In this document: in pieces, positions 32,925-45,347 of the stretch
Numbering within the stretch: position 1 is the stretch's first letter
Layout: every line of letters starts with the position of its first letter
DNA from: Sialis fuliginosa
Lineage: Eukaryota > Arthropoda > Insecta > Megaloptera > Sialidae
Reading direction: 5' to 3'
Length of the DNA stretch: 64,000 bases
Assembly (NCBI GenBank): GCA_961205875.1
Contig: OY540822.1
Coordinates: forward strand, 3,846,501 to 3,910,500
The notes under the pieces: generated by a model
The model's database searches: none
Told to the model about the DNA's origin: nothing
What the model saw: only the letters and a program-made list of their open reading frames with translations
Translations under genes and position numbers: made by a program

Positions 32925-35343
32925 ATGACAGGTATCTCATGTATCCAGATTAACTTGCAACACTGCATCGCTGCCACTGATTCTTTGTGTCAGCTGATAA
33001 CAGTATATGCAGATATTTGCCTAATACAGGAACCCTGGGTTTATGGGGGCCATGTAAAAGGCTTGCCCACCAATAAAGGCACTACTTGGTATTGTGCCTC
33101 AAATGAGAACCCACGAGCATGCATATATGCTTCCAACAGAATTAATTTCACCCCCATGCCATCTTTCTGTTTCAGAGACTTGGTAGCAGCCACCATCAGA
33201 TTGGACAGCAATACAGGACAGGGAGATATTGTTATCTGCTCCGCCTATATGCCGTATGACTCACCAACTCCACCCCCCACGAGGGAACTAGAGGAGCTGA
33301 TTACCTTTTGTAGGAACAATGGGAGGGACCTTCTAATTGGTTGTGATGCGAACTCTCACCATACTTTATGGGGAAGTAGTGGCGTCAACGAGAGAGGAAG
33401 GGCTCTCCTAGAATTCCTACAAACAACAGACCTCGAAATTTTAAACCGAGGAAACTCTCCGACCTTCATTACGACTAGAAGGCAGGAAGTAATAGATATA
33501 ACACTTGGGTCCTTGTCTATAACCCAAGATGTAGAAAACTGGCATGTATCAACGGAGCCGTCTTTGTCGGACCACAGGTACATATGCTTCAGACTAACTT
33601 CGAACCCCCAAGTTCTGGAAACGTACAGAAACCCCAAGTCTACCAATTGGGCCTCATATAAGGAGGACCTCCTAAGTAGACTTCACGGGATTCAGAATGA
33701 GACCAAAAACCCGGGCGAAATAGAGCTGGCCGTAGACTCTCTACAGAGGGCCATAATAACGTCGTATGAGGACAACTGTCCCCTACGTGTTCAAAAGTCT
33801 AAACATACCAACCCTTGGTGGAGCTCATCGCTAGACAAGCTTCGCAAAGAAAACCGTAGGCTATTCAACATAGCCAAACGTACCAGAAAACCTGAGGATT
33901 GGGAACACCACAAGATGTCCCAACAGAGATACAAAAACGCCATAAGGCAATCAAAGAGGACTACTTGGAAGGCATACTGCGAGGACATAGAAAGTATGCC
34001 TAAAGCAGCAAGGCTTTGCAAGGTTCTCGCAAAAAACCCTAGAAGCAGGTTGGGGGCCTTACAACTTCCCGATGGTGATTTTACCTCCACCAACGAGGAG
34101 GTTCTTAGGCTCCTTTTGAAGACACACTTCCCTGATTCCAGAGAACTTCCTACCAATAGGCCGACGATGGAGGCTCCCCAGACTAGAGCCTTATCTAATG
34201 ACTGGAAGGTGGCCTCCAAAGTCGGCTATGGAGTTGCTGCTTGGACTCGTGCCTCTACACCTAGTGATAGAGGCTGAGGCCCAGGCGGCGGCGTACAGGC
34301 TGATCTGTACGGGGCAATGGAAACCCACTCAGGAAAATATGGGACATGCCAGAGTTGCCTCAAGGCTGAGGTCGACCACTCCCATTTCCCAAATGGGAAG
34401 TGACGGCATAGTCCCCTATATCTCCTTTAGTAAACACTATAAAGTATACATCCCACAAAGGGAAGAATGGCTCCCTAACAACCGGTCCTTTCTAAAACCC
34501 CATGGCCTCGTCTGGTACACAGATGGGTCGCGGAACAAGCTAGGCACCGGTGCAGGAGTTTATGGAGAAAAGCCCAGGGTCAAACTCAAATTTGCCCTGG
34601 GCAAATATCCCACAGTCTTCCAGGCAGAAATCTTCGCGATAATGGCCTGTGCAGAAGAAAACCTCAAAAGAGGATACAAATGGAGACACATCTACATTTG
34701 TTCCGACAGCCAAGCGGCCATTAAGGCCCTTATCTCTCCAGAGATAGGGTCACGATTGGTAGAGGAATGTCGGCAAACACTCACAAAACTCTCAACTGAG
34801 AACTATGTGAAGATCCTATGGGTACCAGGCCATAGTGGAATCAAGGGTAATGAAGAAGCTGACGCTCTAGCGGTAGCTGGAGCGAATGAACCTTTAACAG
34901 GTCCAGAACCAGCCTTCGGAATATCCCCAAAAAACGTGAGGCACGAGATCTGGAACAATGTAACCGAGCGGTATCAGCAATCTTGGACCTCTAGACAAAA
35001 ACCTAGACAAGCGAGATCCTTTATTAAGGGCCTCTCGTCTAAGTCAACTAAATATCTTCTGAACTTAAACAGAAGACAGCTTAAAATCGTTACGGGCCTC
35101 CTAACGGGTCACGGGCGAATGAACAGCCATCTCCACACTATAGGCATAGCGCCTAACCCAAAGTGTAGGAAATGTCGAACACAGGAGGAAACTTCTGAAC
35201 ACGTCCTTTGCATTTGCACAGCACTTGCTGAGATAAGGAACAAATACCTTGGCTCCCCTTTTCTTGAGCCGAGAGACATTCAAGACATATCGTTGAACAG
35301 GATTCTTTCCTTCGCGGAAGCAACGGACCTGTTTAAAGAATGA
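32925..35343 (+). pseudogene. LINE ORF2 with endonuclease and RNase H but RT deleted
   Basis: ORF2 starts at ATG 32925, 11 bases after ORF1. The EEP endonuclease (about residues 1-225) shows QINLQH, LIQEPW, the GCDANSHHTLWGS catalytic block, RRQEVIDITLG and LSDHRYICF, all intact. A linker with basic residues (about 230-420) leads to ALSNDWKVA, normally the entrance to the RT. Then, near 34200, the sequence jumps in a second frame to SAMELLLGLVPLHLVIEAEAQ, which normally follows the RT. Next come RNase H (YTDGSRN, FQAEIFAIMA, ICSDSQAAI and GNEEADALA, all four acidic residues present) and a C-terminal Cys/His finger (CRKCRTQEETSEHVLCIC). The whole polymerase palm with its FADD-type site is absent. 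The deletion also changes frame. Confidence 0.88.
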
Positions 35344-35422
35344 AGTCTTGGTAACCTCAAGGGGGCACAATGGGCCCTAGCGGCCTAAGTGCAGGAGCCT
35401 CGCTCCACCCCCTCTTTATCTA

Positions 35423-35435
35423 ATGCAATGCGCTT
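35423..35435. other. 13-bp target duplication, right copy
   Basis: ATGCAATGCGCTT matches 31568-31580. Confidence 0.9.
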
Positions 35436-36110
35436 ACCGATACGACATCGACACAAAAATGTTACCTGTGTGGCGCATCATCCAAAATGTTTAATAATAT
35501 AGAATAAATGATAAAAAGAAATATACATACTAATAATTTAGGATTTGGGTTATCTATTTTACACGGATGGATACTTCACATCCAGAAATGGCAAGCCCGA
35601 GGCAGTTACAAAGAAATTGTTTCGCAAAATAAAATTCGTATACAAAAAGAATTTCGTAAAAATGTGGTTTGATAGTAGACAAACCTAAACCGGGATTCGG
35701 TAATACGAATGATGGTAATACTGCTAGACGCTTATTTAAAAATGCAGAAATGTCGGCAGAAATTACAAATATAGATATAGAATTGATAAAAAAATACATA
35801 TCATTATGATAGTGGTGTCTAGTGGACATGAAATAGATACCGAGAAGTTCAGATTGTTTGCAAGTAAAGGTATTTTGTAGAAAAGTATTCCTGGTACAAC
35901 ATGCCACTTACACTACATAAATATTTCATACATGGTCCAGAAATAATATAGTCTGCGTTGCTTCCTATAGGACAATTAACAGAGGAAGCGCAAGAAGCTC
36001 GCAACAAAGACTTCAAAATGTAAAATCAGGAGTAGGGAGAAACAATAATAACAACAAGAAAATATTGCAACGAACAAAAGTAATATTAAATAAAAATTAT
36101 TAAAATAAAC
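35436..36110 (+). pseudogene. Transib (RAG1-like) transposase, part 2
   Basis: It reads TDTTSTQKCYLCGASSKMFNNI (35436-35500), then GFGLSILHGWI (about 35530). Near 35660-35800 come DKPKPGFG...NTNDGNTARRLFKN and SAEITNIDIELIKKYI, and near 35950-36010 LLPIGQLTEEAQEARNKDFKM. This order mirrors the RAG1/Transib core: a CxxC zinc motif, the LH aspartate region, the GN.AR block and the final catalytic Glu in SEEAxEARNKD. Several frameshifts and stops show it is dead. The C-terminal tail is not recognised beyond about 36110. Confidence 0.75.
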
Positions 36111-37080
36111 AGTATAAAAGTAACGCAATTCGACTGAAATTAAAATAATTGTAATATTTTTAGCATCTCATAGAAGTAAATGATGAAAATCTGTCTCGAG
36201 AGTGAGTATCGCAAACAATTACGATTTAACAACAGATACGTAAAAATTCTTTCAGAGAGGCATAACTTTGGTATGGCTCTGAAATCTAATTATGAGAAAA
36301 ATAAAAATTTTGATGAATTCTCGTCCTTATTACTTTTAGGCCAGTGCAATTGTAAAAATCACTTGCAATAATTCTTATGTGAAAAAAAAATTTTGTTGGT
36401 GCAGGTTTATGTATTGGATCACAAAGAATATTTGTGCATATATGAAACATTGCGCAATTGTTTAAACAATTGTCAAAGTTACATGAATAGCTTTATTTTT
36501 TTTCCTGTTACGGCTTACGTAGCGAGAACTAAGCAATATACGAAAAATGCCTCAGAACCTTCCTTGTGATTGACAAAATTTCCTATGAAAAAGTAAGCGA
36601 AAGCTAGACATATGCTTTCGCCAGGGCCTAGTCATTTGAATAGGACGCCATTTGCATTATTTCTATAATTAATATGCGTCAAAAGATAGCACCACTGGCG
36701 GTTTTAGAATTTAAGAATTTTATTTTTGATCGCGTTACTTGGATAACAAATTTTGTTTTATAATATTTATATGACAGTCATATTTTCATGATTTTTACGA
36801 TGTATTTTGGTGAATTGTTGAGAATTTCACAGTTAATTTCCTACTTATTTGAAGTTAATGCAGTGAATCATTATTAAGAAGGTAAGTTTAACTTAAAATA
36901 TGTTTATTTAAAAAAAAATTGATAAAATCTGATATTTCTTGATTCTATTGAAAATTCTATGAATAATGAAATAATGAAAATATGAAAAAATCTATATTGT
37001 ATTGAAATATTGAAATTTCAATACAATATAATTAAATGATTACAATAATAATTATAGAAGTACCTATTTTAATCATTTTT
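36111..37080. other. AT-rich DNA without a recognised gene
   Basis: A 63-codon open stretch at 36180-36371 shows no family features. A small palindrome 'tattgaaatttcaatacaat' lies near 37005. Nothing else is supported. Confidence 0.4.
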
Positions 37081-37728
37081 AGGTTTCCGTAGAAAACTAG
37101 GAAACTTTATAGTTTCGCCTGTCCGTCCGTCCTCAAAAATTTTAAGCCGATTTAAGATGAAATTTGGTATACAGACGAAGACTGATAACCCAAAAACAGA
37201 AATGATAATATTTTTGAAAAAAAATTTTTTTTGGACCCCCTTTCCATAGACTGAAAAGTATTTTCAAAAAAAAATTTCACTTAATCTATTAAGTGGGGAG
37301 TCTTCAGATAGGTCTCCTAAAATGCAATATGACATTTTGATTTTAACCCTTCAGTCACGATATAATTGCGTTCAAAGTCGTGATAAAAGCGTCCCCCCCA
37401 CCCTAATTTCTAAACTATCAATTTAAAAAATTTGAAAAAATTCATGAATGTAGCCTTTAATTAGTACTTCCACTGAAAATTATAACGAACACTGTCAAAA
37501 TTATTTTGGCCCCCACTCCCATTGACTGAAAAATGAACTCACAATTTTTTTTCACATATTCCATTGAATGTGATGTCATTGGATAGGTATCCTAAAATGC
37601 AACAAAAAATGTTATATGACCTTTTGATTTTAACCCTTCAGTCACGATATATTTGCATTTAAATGTCGTTATCAGAGCGTCCGTTGAAATGATTCTTGTT
37701 TATAAATCGTAATGACTACGGAAACCTA
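37081..37728. mobile_element. Small element with 12-bp inverted ends (AGGTTTCCGTAG)
   Basis: AGGTTTCCGTAG at 37081 and CTACGGAAACCT ending 37728 are inverted repeats. A CGTCCGTCCGTC tandem run lies near the left end (about 37118), and two diverged repeats with 'aacccttcagtcacgatata' (37345 and 37632) lie inside. There is no coding capacity. Related end sequences occur at 27746-28525. It is likely a MITE-like repeat. Confidence 0.6.
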
Positions 37729-38570
37729 TCATGTGCGTGCCCAACACGCACTTGGCCATTTTATTTAGTTTAATTTTTACCTAAAAATAAATAAAACTTG
37801 CGTTATAGTTAAAGCGTTACATAACCTCACTTCATTTAAAATCCTTTTTCTTCACATAAAGTAGGCAAAATCTTTAGAAATTATTATTGAAATCGATAAA
37901 TTATAGCTAAAGGAATAAGTAATGTATTTACCTTAAAAAAAACGTAAACTTTAATAAAATAATCACTTTAAAAAATCTTCTTAGCTAGATTCACGTGTAG
38001 AACTCACTTTGTTTGGAACGCGTACCTAGACCTGCCTCGACCAAAATGGCGATTGTGACGTCACACTTGAGGAGTGAATTCCCGAATGAAAAAAAGGAGA
38101 CTTACTACTTGCCACCTGTCTACAAGCGATACTCAAAAAGTAATTCATCGGAGCATGCTCGTGGAAGACTCTACAACAAGTTCATAATAAATTACAACAA
38201 TTTTGAAAGCTATTAGGCTAAACAAAATCTTCACCGCATGAGCAGTTTAGTGGTGACGACGCACTATTATTATTTGGTAATATAGTTTTTGTATAATCTA
38301 TTCAATTTAACAAGTTCATAATTTCATAAAAATTAATACTGAATATTCCATAGATGCTGAAATCAATCAAAGTCTTTCCTGGCTGCAACAAAATAACATA
38401 TATGTATATGTGTGATTTTATTTTATCATGTCTTCGAAAAGGTAAGTTTCTAGGCTGTTACTATTTGCTATTATATATTTTTTGTTATTTTTTCGTAAGA
38501 ATATTAGATAACTTACAATATTTAAAAAAATCTGAATATTGGTATTTATCATTAAAAAAATTACCGTTAT
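37729..38570. other. AT-rich DNA, no supported gene
   Basis: A 67-codon open stretch at 38013-38216 (MERVPRPASTKMAIVTSHL...) has a YYLPPVYKRYS segment but no recognisable domain. It may be decayed transposon coding sequence or chance. Confidence 0.35.
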
Positions 38571-38572
38571 AT

Positions 38573-39104
38573 TAGGTGGGCGTTAAAACGCCCAAAAGTA
38601 ATATCCACGTCTAACTCCATGTTTTTTAACTTTTCGACTGCGAATACAAGTCCAGCCAACCCGGACAGATTTTGGTTTGCAAATGGAACGACAATAGTAT
38701 CAAATGCAGAAAATATCCAACCTTTAAATAAAGCAAAACGATTTTCTCAACAGCTGAAAAAATATATACAGATCGACCAGCCTGACGTTATAAAGAAATA
38801 TAATGAAAATATGGGTGGAGTCGACAAATCCGACCAAAATATTAGGCTTTATCGAACATCCATACGTGGCAAGAAATGGTACTTCTCATTAATTTCTCAT
38901 TGCATGGACACACGACACACGACCCACAATGCCTGGCAACTCTATAAAAATAACGGAGGAGGGTATGATCATCTCGCATTCCGTAGAGTGGTTGCAAGGG
39001 GCTTGTTGGAAACCAACAAGAAGATCGAGAAGCGTGGACCTTGCTCTATTCCTAAAAATTATCGGGAAACATCACGCTACGACAGAATTGACCATTTAGT
39101 ATAA
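38573..39104 (+). pseudogene. piggyBac transposase C-terminal fragment (third family)
   Basis: An open frame carries RWALKRPKVISTSN, DRFWFANGTTIVSNAENIQP, then VIKKYNENMGGVDKSDQNIRLYRTSIRGKKWY and an AWQLYKNNGG-like stretch. The third catalytic Asp (GGVDKSDQ) and the following helices are conserved. The first two catalytic residues and all of the N-terminus are missing, so it is a 5'-truncated copy. The 3' Cys finger is mostly out of frame after 39104 (FRCSVCKK-like residues near 39120). It differs from both other piggyBac copies in the window. Confidence 0.85.
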
Positions 39105-40480
39105 TACAGGCTACTCAGTTCCGATGTTCAGTTTGCAAGAAAAAAAAACGAATTTTATTTGTAAAAAGTGTACAGTTAGTTTGCATCCAAAAACCTATTT
39201 TGTTACATATCATACTCCAATATAATTTTTTGTATAATTTTTTTTGTGTACCTAATTTCTTTATTACAAACAGGTACCGAAAAAACAAAATTCTCAATAA
39301 ATGAAACTTTTTTTTTCTTTTCTGTACTTCATTCATATACTGGGCGTTATAACACCCCTCATTTTCCAGATTACATATATTTTTTTATTATTTTTCCTGG
39401 CAAACTACATGCATAAGGATACACATATCAAAAATTAGAGAGAGATAGAAAACAGTTTCAGTAACAAACGGGTTAAGTTTACTGTATTATACCCTATAAG
39501 TTCCTTTATTTTTTTCGTTTAAAATTAAAAATTAAAATATATATTAAGTATATATTTTTTTTGATAGACTACAAATTTTTTATATGACTATCGTAAAAAG
39601 ACCTGAAATGGCGCTGGAGACGGCAAGAATGAATTTGACAGGACCCGTAAGAAACTGGTACATTGCCCGGGGCGTACATCTAACAACTACATGACAAGCG
39701 ATTTTTTTAAACGTAATAACTGAAAACGGATGTTTACTCTGTCAAATTTTTGGATTTTTGAATTATTTTTGAAATAAGAAATGAATGTTTTAGATAAAAA
39801 ATGTCGAGTATGTTATTATCTATAATTTATTCCCCATACATTTTTTTCCAACATTTGTGATTTAGCCAGAAAGAATTTTTTTATGTAATTATTTAGATTC
39901 ACCTACACTGTTCACTCTCAGTATTACGTATAAGAAAGTCCCATGGTACCTATGGCAAACAAACACACTGTTCAATTTCTATAATACGTATAAGAAAGTC
40001 CCATGACACTCATTGCAGATATTTCTCTTCTGTTATAAACCATTTCAATTATAATAAATTTTTTTTCTTCAAAAATTCGTTTTTTCGAAAAAACGAATAG
40101 AGTATAAATTATAGGTTTTGATATTACCTACAATTTTTAACTTGACCATTTTTCTCTATTTCGCACTGTTTCAGAGTAATTCGAAAAATTCAAAAATCGA
40201 TGTAGGTAAACATCCGTATCCGGTTGAAAGATCGTTTTCAAAAATAGGAGGTTTTCTTCCCAGACAAAAATTCATCTTAAATATAAAAATTCACCCTTAT
40301 ACGATTTGTCGTATTTGAGTTACAGCGCTTAAAGACAGACCGACAGACAGACACACAGACATCATGGCGAAAATAGTCAGAATGGATTAACGGAAGGTCA
40401 AAATGGATAATTCCATCAAAATCCGGATTTCGAAAAAAATCGGCTTCACTATACTTACCTACTTATACTAATGTATATTT
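39105..40480. other. AT-rich DNA with simple repeats
   Basis: I see no gene. Two copies of an 'acacactgttcaat/ctttc...taagaaagtcccatg' unit lie at about 39905-40005, a TTCG/AAAACGAA inverted patch at about 40070-40100, and a GACAGACAGACACACAG run at about 40340-40362. Confidence 0.45.
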
Positions 40481-40900
40481 CATACAGGGTGTTTCAGACC
40501 ACCCGTCCACTATGTTTTACGCCCAAACTATTGAAGATAGAGTTTTATGATAAGAAATTTACTATACAGGTGTGTGAATACAACTAGTACCCATCTATTT
40601 GTAAAAAATAATTTGACTTGTTAACTTTTCCCCTTCTTGCAAAAACATCCCCATGAAAATGGGATTTTTTCAAAAATAGAACTAAGAATTATGGCTGAAA
40701 TTTCACCCTTTAGGATAACATTGAGGTGAAAATGTCTAGAAGTAATCTTGTAGCCCGTTTTATTCTGAAAAATTTGCAAATACTCCGATGTTGAAAGGTT
40801 TGATAGAAGCTGAGATATTTTAGTTTCCGCAAACCCTTTAAAGTACAAAAAATGCTGCGACCTGTAGAACAAATATGGCCGTCACGCGAAAACAAAACAC
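40481..40900. other. Flank of the tandem array
   Basis: It begins near 'catacagggtgtttcagacc', a start often seen in dispersed insect repeats. There is no coding evidence. It leads into the 378-bp array at 40901. Confidence 0.4.
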
Positions 40901-43168
40901 AATAAAATTAAAATATTGGTCGTTTCCAACTGCCAACATGTTAGGGTAATTACACACAAAAAATCAATTTTTTTTAGAATGATCGAGCAACTAGTGCTGG
41001 ACCAGTTCATATGGATTGACCCTAAAGTATTTTGAGTTGTGCAGGCCTCCCTAGGAGATTTCATAAAATCGATAGAGGGAGGAGCATCAAACACGAGGGT
41101 TGTGGCACTGGAGGAGTAAAACTGGAAAACAGAAAACACGTTTAGCAGTACCGGATATTGGCATTTCAGACGTATAGAAGATAAGGGGATGTCGAATCTG
41201 AATCAGAGGTAAAGGGGATCAACGCTGATAAATATTTAGCAATAATGTTAGATATGACAAAACCAGCATCGTGAGAACAATAAAATTAAAATAATGGTCG
41301 TTTCCAACTGCCAAGATGTTAGGGTAATTACACACAAAAAATCAATTTTTTTTAGAATGATCGAGCAACTAGTGCTGGACCAGTTCATATGGATTGACCC
41401 TAAAGTATTTTGAGTTGTGCAGGCCTCCCTAGGAGATTTCATAAAATCGATAGAGGGAGGAGCATCAAACACGAGGATTGTGGCACTGGAGGAGTAAAAC
41501 TGGAAAACAGAAAACACGTTTAGCAGTACCGGATATTGGCATTTCAAACGTATAGAAGATAAGGGGATGTCGAATCTGAATCAGAGGTAAAGGGGATCAA
41601 CGCTGATAAATATTTAACAATAATGTTAGATATGACAAAACCAGCATCGTGAGAACAATAAAATTAAAATAATGGTCGTTTCCAACTGCCAACATGTTAG
41701 GGTAATTACACACAAAAAATCAATTTTTTTTAGAATGATCGAGCAACTAGTGCTGGACCAGTACATATGGATTGACCCTAAAGTATTTTGAGTTGTGCAG
41801 GCCTCCCTAGGAGATTTCATAAAATCGATAGAGGGAGGAGCATCAAACACGAGGGTTGTGGCACTGGAGGATTAAACTGGAAAACAGAAAACACGTTTAG
41901 CAGTACCGGATATTGGCATTTCAGACGTATAGAAGATAAGGGGATGTCGAATCTGAATCAGAGGTAAAGGGGATCAACGCTGATAAATATTTAACAATAA
42001 TGTTAGATATGACAAAACCAGCATCGTGAGAACAATAAAATTAAAATAATGGTCGTTTCCAACTGCCAACATGTTAGGGTAATTACACACAAAAAATCAA
42101 TTTTTTTTAGAATGATCGAGCAACTAGTGCTGGACCAGTTCATATGGATTGACCCTAAAGTATTTTGAGTTGTGCAGGCCTCCCTAGGAGATTTCATAAA
42201 ATCGATAGAGGTAGGAGCATCAAACACGAGGGTTGTGGCACTGGAGGAGTAAAACTGGAAAACAGAAAACACGTTTAGCAGTACCGGATATTGGCATTTC
42301 AGACGTATAGAAGATAAGGGGATGTCGAATCTGAATCAGAGGTAAAGGGGATCAACGCTGATAAATATTTAGCAATAATGTTAGATATGACAAAACCAGC
42401 ATCGTGAGAACAATAAAATTAAAATAATGGTCGTTTCCAACTGCCAACATGTTAGGGTAATTACACACAAAAAATCAATTTTTTTTAGAATGATCGAGCA
42501 ACTAGTGCTGGACCAGTACATATGGATTGACCCTAAAGTATTTTGAGTTGTGCAGGCCTCCCTAGGAGATTTCATAAAATCGATAGAGGGAGGAGCATCA
42601 AACACGAGGGTTGTGGCACTGGAGGAGTAAAACTGGAAAACAGAAAACACGTTTAGCAGTACCGGATATTGGCATTTCAGACGTATAGAAGATAAGGGGA
42701 TGTCGAATCTGAATCAGAGGTAAAGGGGATCAACGCTGATAAATATTTAACAATAATGTTAGATATGACAAAACCAGCATCGTGAGAACAATAAAATTAA
42801 AATAATGGTCGTTTCCAACTGCCAACATGTTAGGGTAATTACACACAAAAAATCAAATTTTTTTAGAATGATCGAGCAACTAGTGCTGGACCAGTTCATA
42901 TGGATTGACCCTAAAGTATTTTGAGTTGTGCAGGCCTCCCTAGGAGATTTCATAAAATCGATAGAGGGAGGAGCATCAAACACGAGGGTTGTGGCACTGG
43001 AGAAGTAAAACTGGAAAACAGAAAACACGTTTAGCAGTACCGGATATTAGCATTTCAGACGTATAGAAGATAAGGGGATGTCGAATCTGAATCAGAGGTA
43101 AAGGGGATCAACGCTGATAAATATTTAGCAATAATGTTAGATATGACAAAACCAGCATCGTGAGAACA
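40901..43168. repeat. 378-bp tandem satellite, six units
   Basis: Units start at 40901, 41279, 41657, 42034, 42412 and 42790 (spacing 378, 378, 377, 378, 378) and the array ends at about 43168. Units differ at only a few positions. Each keeps a minus-strand open frame of up to 89 codons. The plus strand reads MIEQLVLDQFIW then a stop, with a loose resemblance to a retroelement gag segment. High unit identity points to recent amplification or homogenisation. Coding function is not supported. Confidence 0.95.
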
Positions 43169-43978
43169 AGTTATTAGAGAAATATTGTGTTAGTGAAGTG
43201 TTATCGTTTTGTTCTATTCTTAATATTAATGTAAGTAGTTATTATTATTATTATTAAATTTGCCATATTTAACTCATCGCGATATTTATTTATTTTATTT
43301 TTTCAACTATTTAAATGTTTGTGGCAATATTCTTGTGTCATTGCTGTCATTTAAAAATATTTTTAAAATTTAATTTGAATATTAATTTCTGTTTGTGGCA
43401 ACGAATCAATTATACCATCGGTTGTTAAACTTTTATGGTCTAGTGTCCCTTTTCGAATAATTAATTTTCAGGGAACCCCGGATAGAAAATCAAAGAAGGT
43501 CGTTACATACTAATTAATCACTGGTAAATAGAAATGTAAAAGTAGTCTATTTTATGCAAAACATGTTTCACAGACTCCCGGTAAAAGTTGAGCGGATCCT
43601 AGTGTAAGAACCACTGAACTATACCATTATTTATACTGACAATGAGTAATTTGAAAACGCAATGTCACCGAAATATTCAATTTCCATAGTACATACAGTT
43701 TATACTAGATGCATTATTGTTAAATTTTTTTTAATTCTTATACTTCAGACAACGAAAGGAATGGAAAACAATATATAAAAACGTTATCCATGCGGCGCGG
43801 CGCGGTGTATTAATTACTAAAGATTGGAAAAATAGTTTTTCAAGTATTGCAAAAAATGAATTGTAATTTTTATTACATATCTCCATCGATTTCAGAAAAC
43901 TGGTTTCATTGATCCAATTTGAAATTCACTATTTGCAACTATTTTTAAACTATTTGCCTTTTAACTTTTTTATACATA
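43169..43978. other. AT-rich DNA between satellite and foldback
   Basis: No gene. A short GC-rich GCGGCGCGGCGCGG run at about 43792-43805 stands out. Confidence 0.4.
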
Positions 43979-45347
43979 TGACTGATTCCACGGTCGATCA
44001 GACAGAGCGCTCGCGCTGGCCTTTTTTTAATGTATCGCTACTTTTCTATCTCGCTGTGTCCAGCGCCCACGAGGCTACAAAAAAAATCTGCATACGCAAT
44101 TGGATAGATTTTTGTCTGCTCTTTCTAATGGTGTCATCATTTTTCCCGGAAAATGCATTTTTCACCGAGAAAATCGACTTCAAAGTTAAAGCGATTTATC
44201 GGAAAATATGTATCTTTCGAACCTGGCTTAAGTTATATCAATCGATAGATAATCTAATGATGAACATCTGTGCGAAATTTCAGGATGGAGACTTTAACAG
44301 TTCAAAAGTTATTAACGAATGAACATAGAAAAACGTGGTTTTGCGGCCGCGCGTGCTGCTACAAACAGCGCTACAACGCACGTAATGTTTAGATTTAAAA
44401 GTCTTTTGCATTTTTGCATTCGTGCAGAGGCGTATTTACCATGGGGCCATGGGGGCCATGGCCTAGGGCGGCAGGTCGAGAGGGGCGGTAGATTTTTTTT
44501 AGTTTAATATAGCACATTTAAAAAAAAAAATAGGGAAACAAAAAATGAGTAGCGTGACTAAAAAAAAAAAGGTCATCAGTTTTTTATGTACATTATATCA
44601 AATATTAAACATACTAGTATGTTTAATATATGATTATATTTTCCATTATTTGCAAAAAAAATTATCACTTTTCAGTTCATATAGGAATTTTGACTGTTAA
44701 AAATATATTATATTTTCCCATGGTATAGGGGCGGCAATTTTTTTGACCAGGGCGGCAATTTTTTTTTGACCAGGGCGACAATTTTTTGCCCAAAGCGGCA
44801 ATTTTTTAAATGTGCTATATTAAACTAAAAAAATCTACCGCCCCTCTCGACCTGTCGCCCTAGGCCATAGCCCCCATGGCCCCATGGTAAATACGCCTCT
44901 GCACGAATGCAAAAATGCAAAATACTTTTAAATCTAAACATTACGTGCGTTGTAGCGCTGTTTGTAGCAGCACGCGCGGCCGCAAAACCACGTTTTTCTA
45001 TGTTCATTCGTTAATAACTTTTGAACTGTTAAAGTCTCCATCCTGAAATTTCGCACAGATGTTCATCATTAGATTATCTATCGATTGATATAACTTAAGC
45101 CAGGTTCGAAAGATACATATTTTCCGATAAATCGCTTTAACTTTGAAGTCGATTTTCTCGGTGAAAAATGCATTTTCCGGGAAAAATGATGACACCATTA
45201 GAAAGAGCAGACAAAAATCTATCCAATTGCGTATGCAGATTTTTTTTGTAGCCTCGTGGGCGCTGGACACAGCGAGATAGAAAAGTAGCGATACATTAAA
45301 AAAAGGCCAGCGCGAGCGCTCTGTCTGATCGACCGTGGAATCCGTCA
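43979..45347. mobile_element. Foldback element D, TA-flanked, arms about 530 bp
   Basis: Arms at about 43979-44515 and 44815-45347 are near-identical reverse complements, with TA flanking both ends (43977-43978, 45348-45349). Each arm contains an identical 114-codon open frame. This looks like a consequence of arm identity, not a gene: there is no known domain and it ends in common repeat-like sequence. The inner arm portion holds a GC-rich block (ACCATGGGGCCATGGGGGCC, about 44438) and GGCGGCAATTTTTTT units in the loop, which look like a nested second repeat. Confidence 0.85.

Larger units (their letters stand above)
31581..35422 (+). mobile_element. Full-length-ended LINE lacking the reverse-transcriptase domain
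   Basis: The insertion runs from GGGGTCGAGGGATTAG to a 3' end ...CCCCCTCTTTATCT-A and is flanked by a perfect 13-bp direct repeat. It has a 5' UTR of about 400 bases, ORF1 (31978-32914, one frameshift) and ORF2 (32925-35343), which encodes an endonuclease and an RNase H but no polymerase. There is no poly(A) tail, as in several insect LINE clades. GC content is clearly higher than in the flanks. It sits in a Transib transposase gene. Perfect duplications and few lesions mean it is young. Confidence 0.9.

Noticed and set aside
36180-36371. Small protein gene after the Transib remnant
   Set aside because: No conserved features; expected by chance in AT-rich DNA of this length.
40882-43028. Six minus-strand frames as a protein family
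   Set aside because: They are translations of the same 378-bp tandem unit, so repetition is not independent evidence of coding.
43979-45347. Two identical 114-codon open frames as genes
   Set aside because: They are the two arms of a palindrome; no domain, no splice signals, and identity follows from the inverted repeat.
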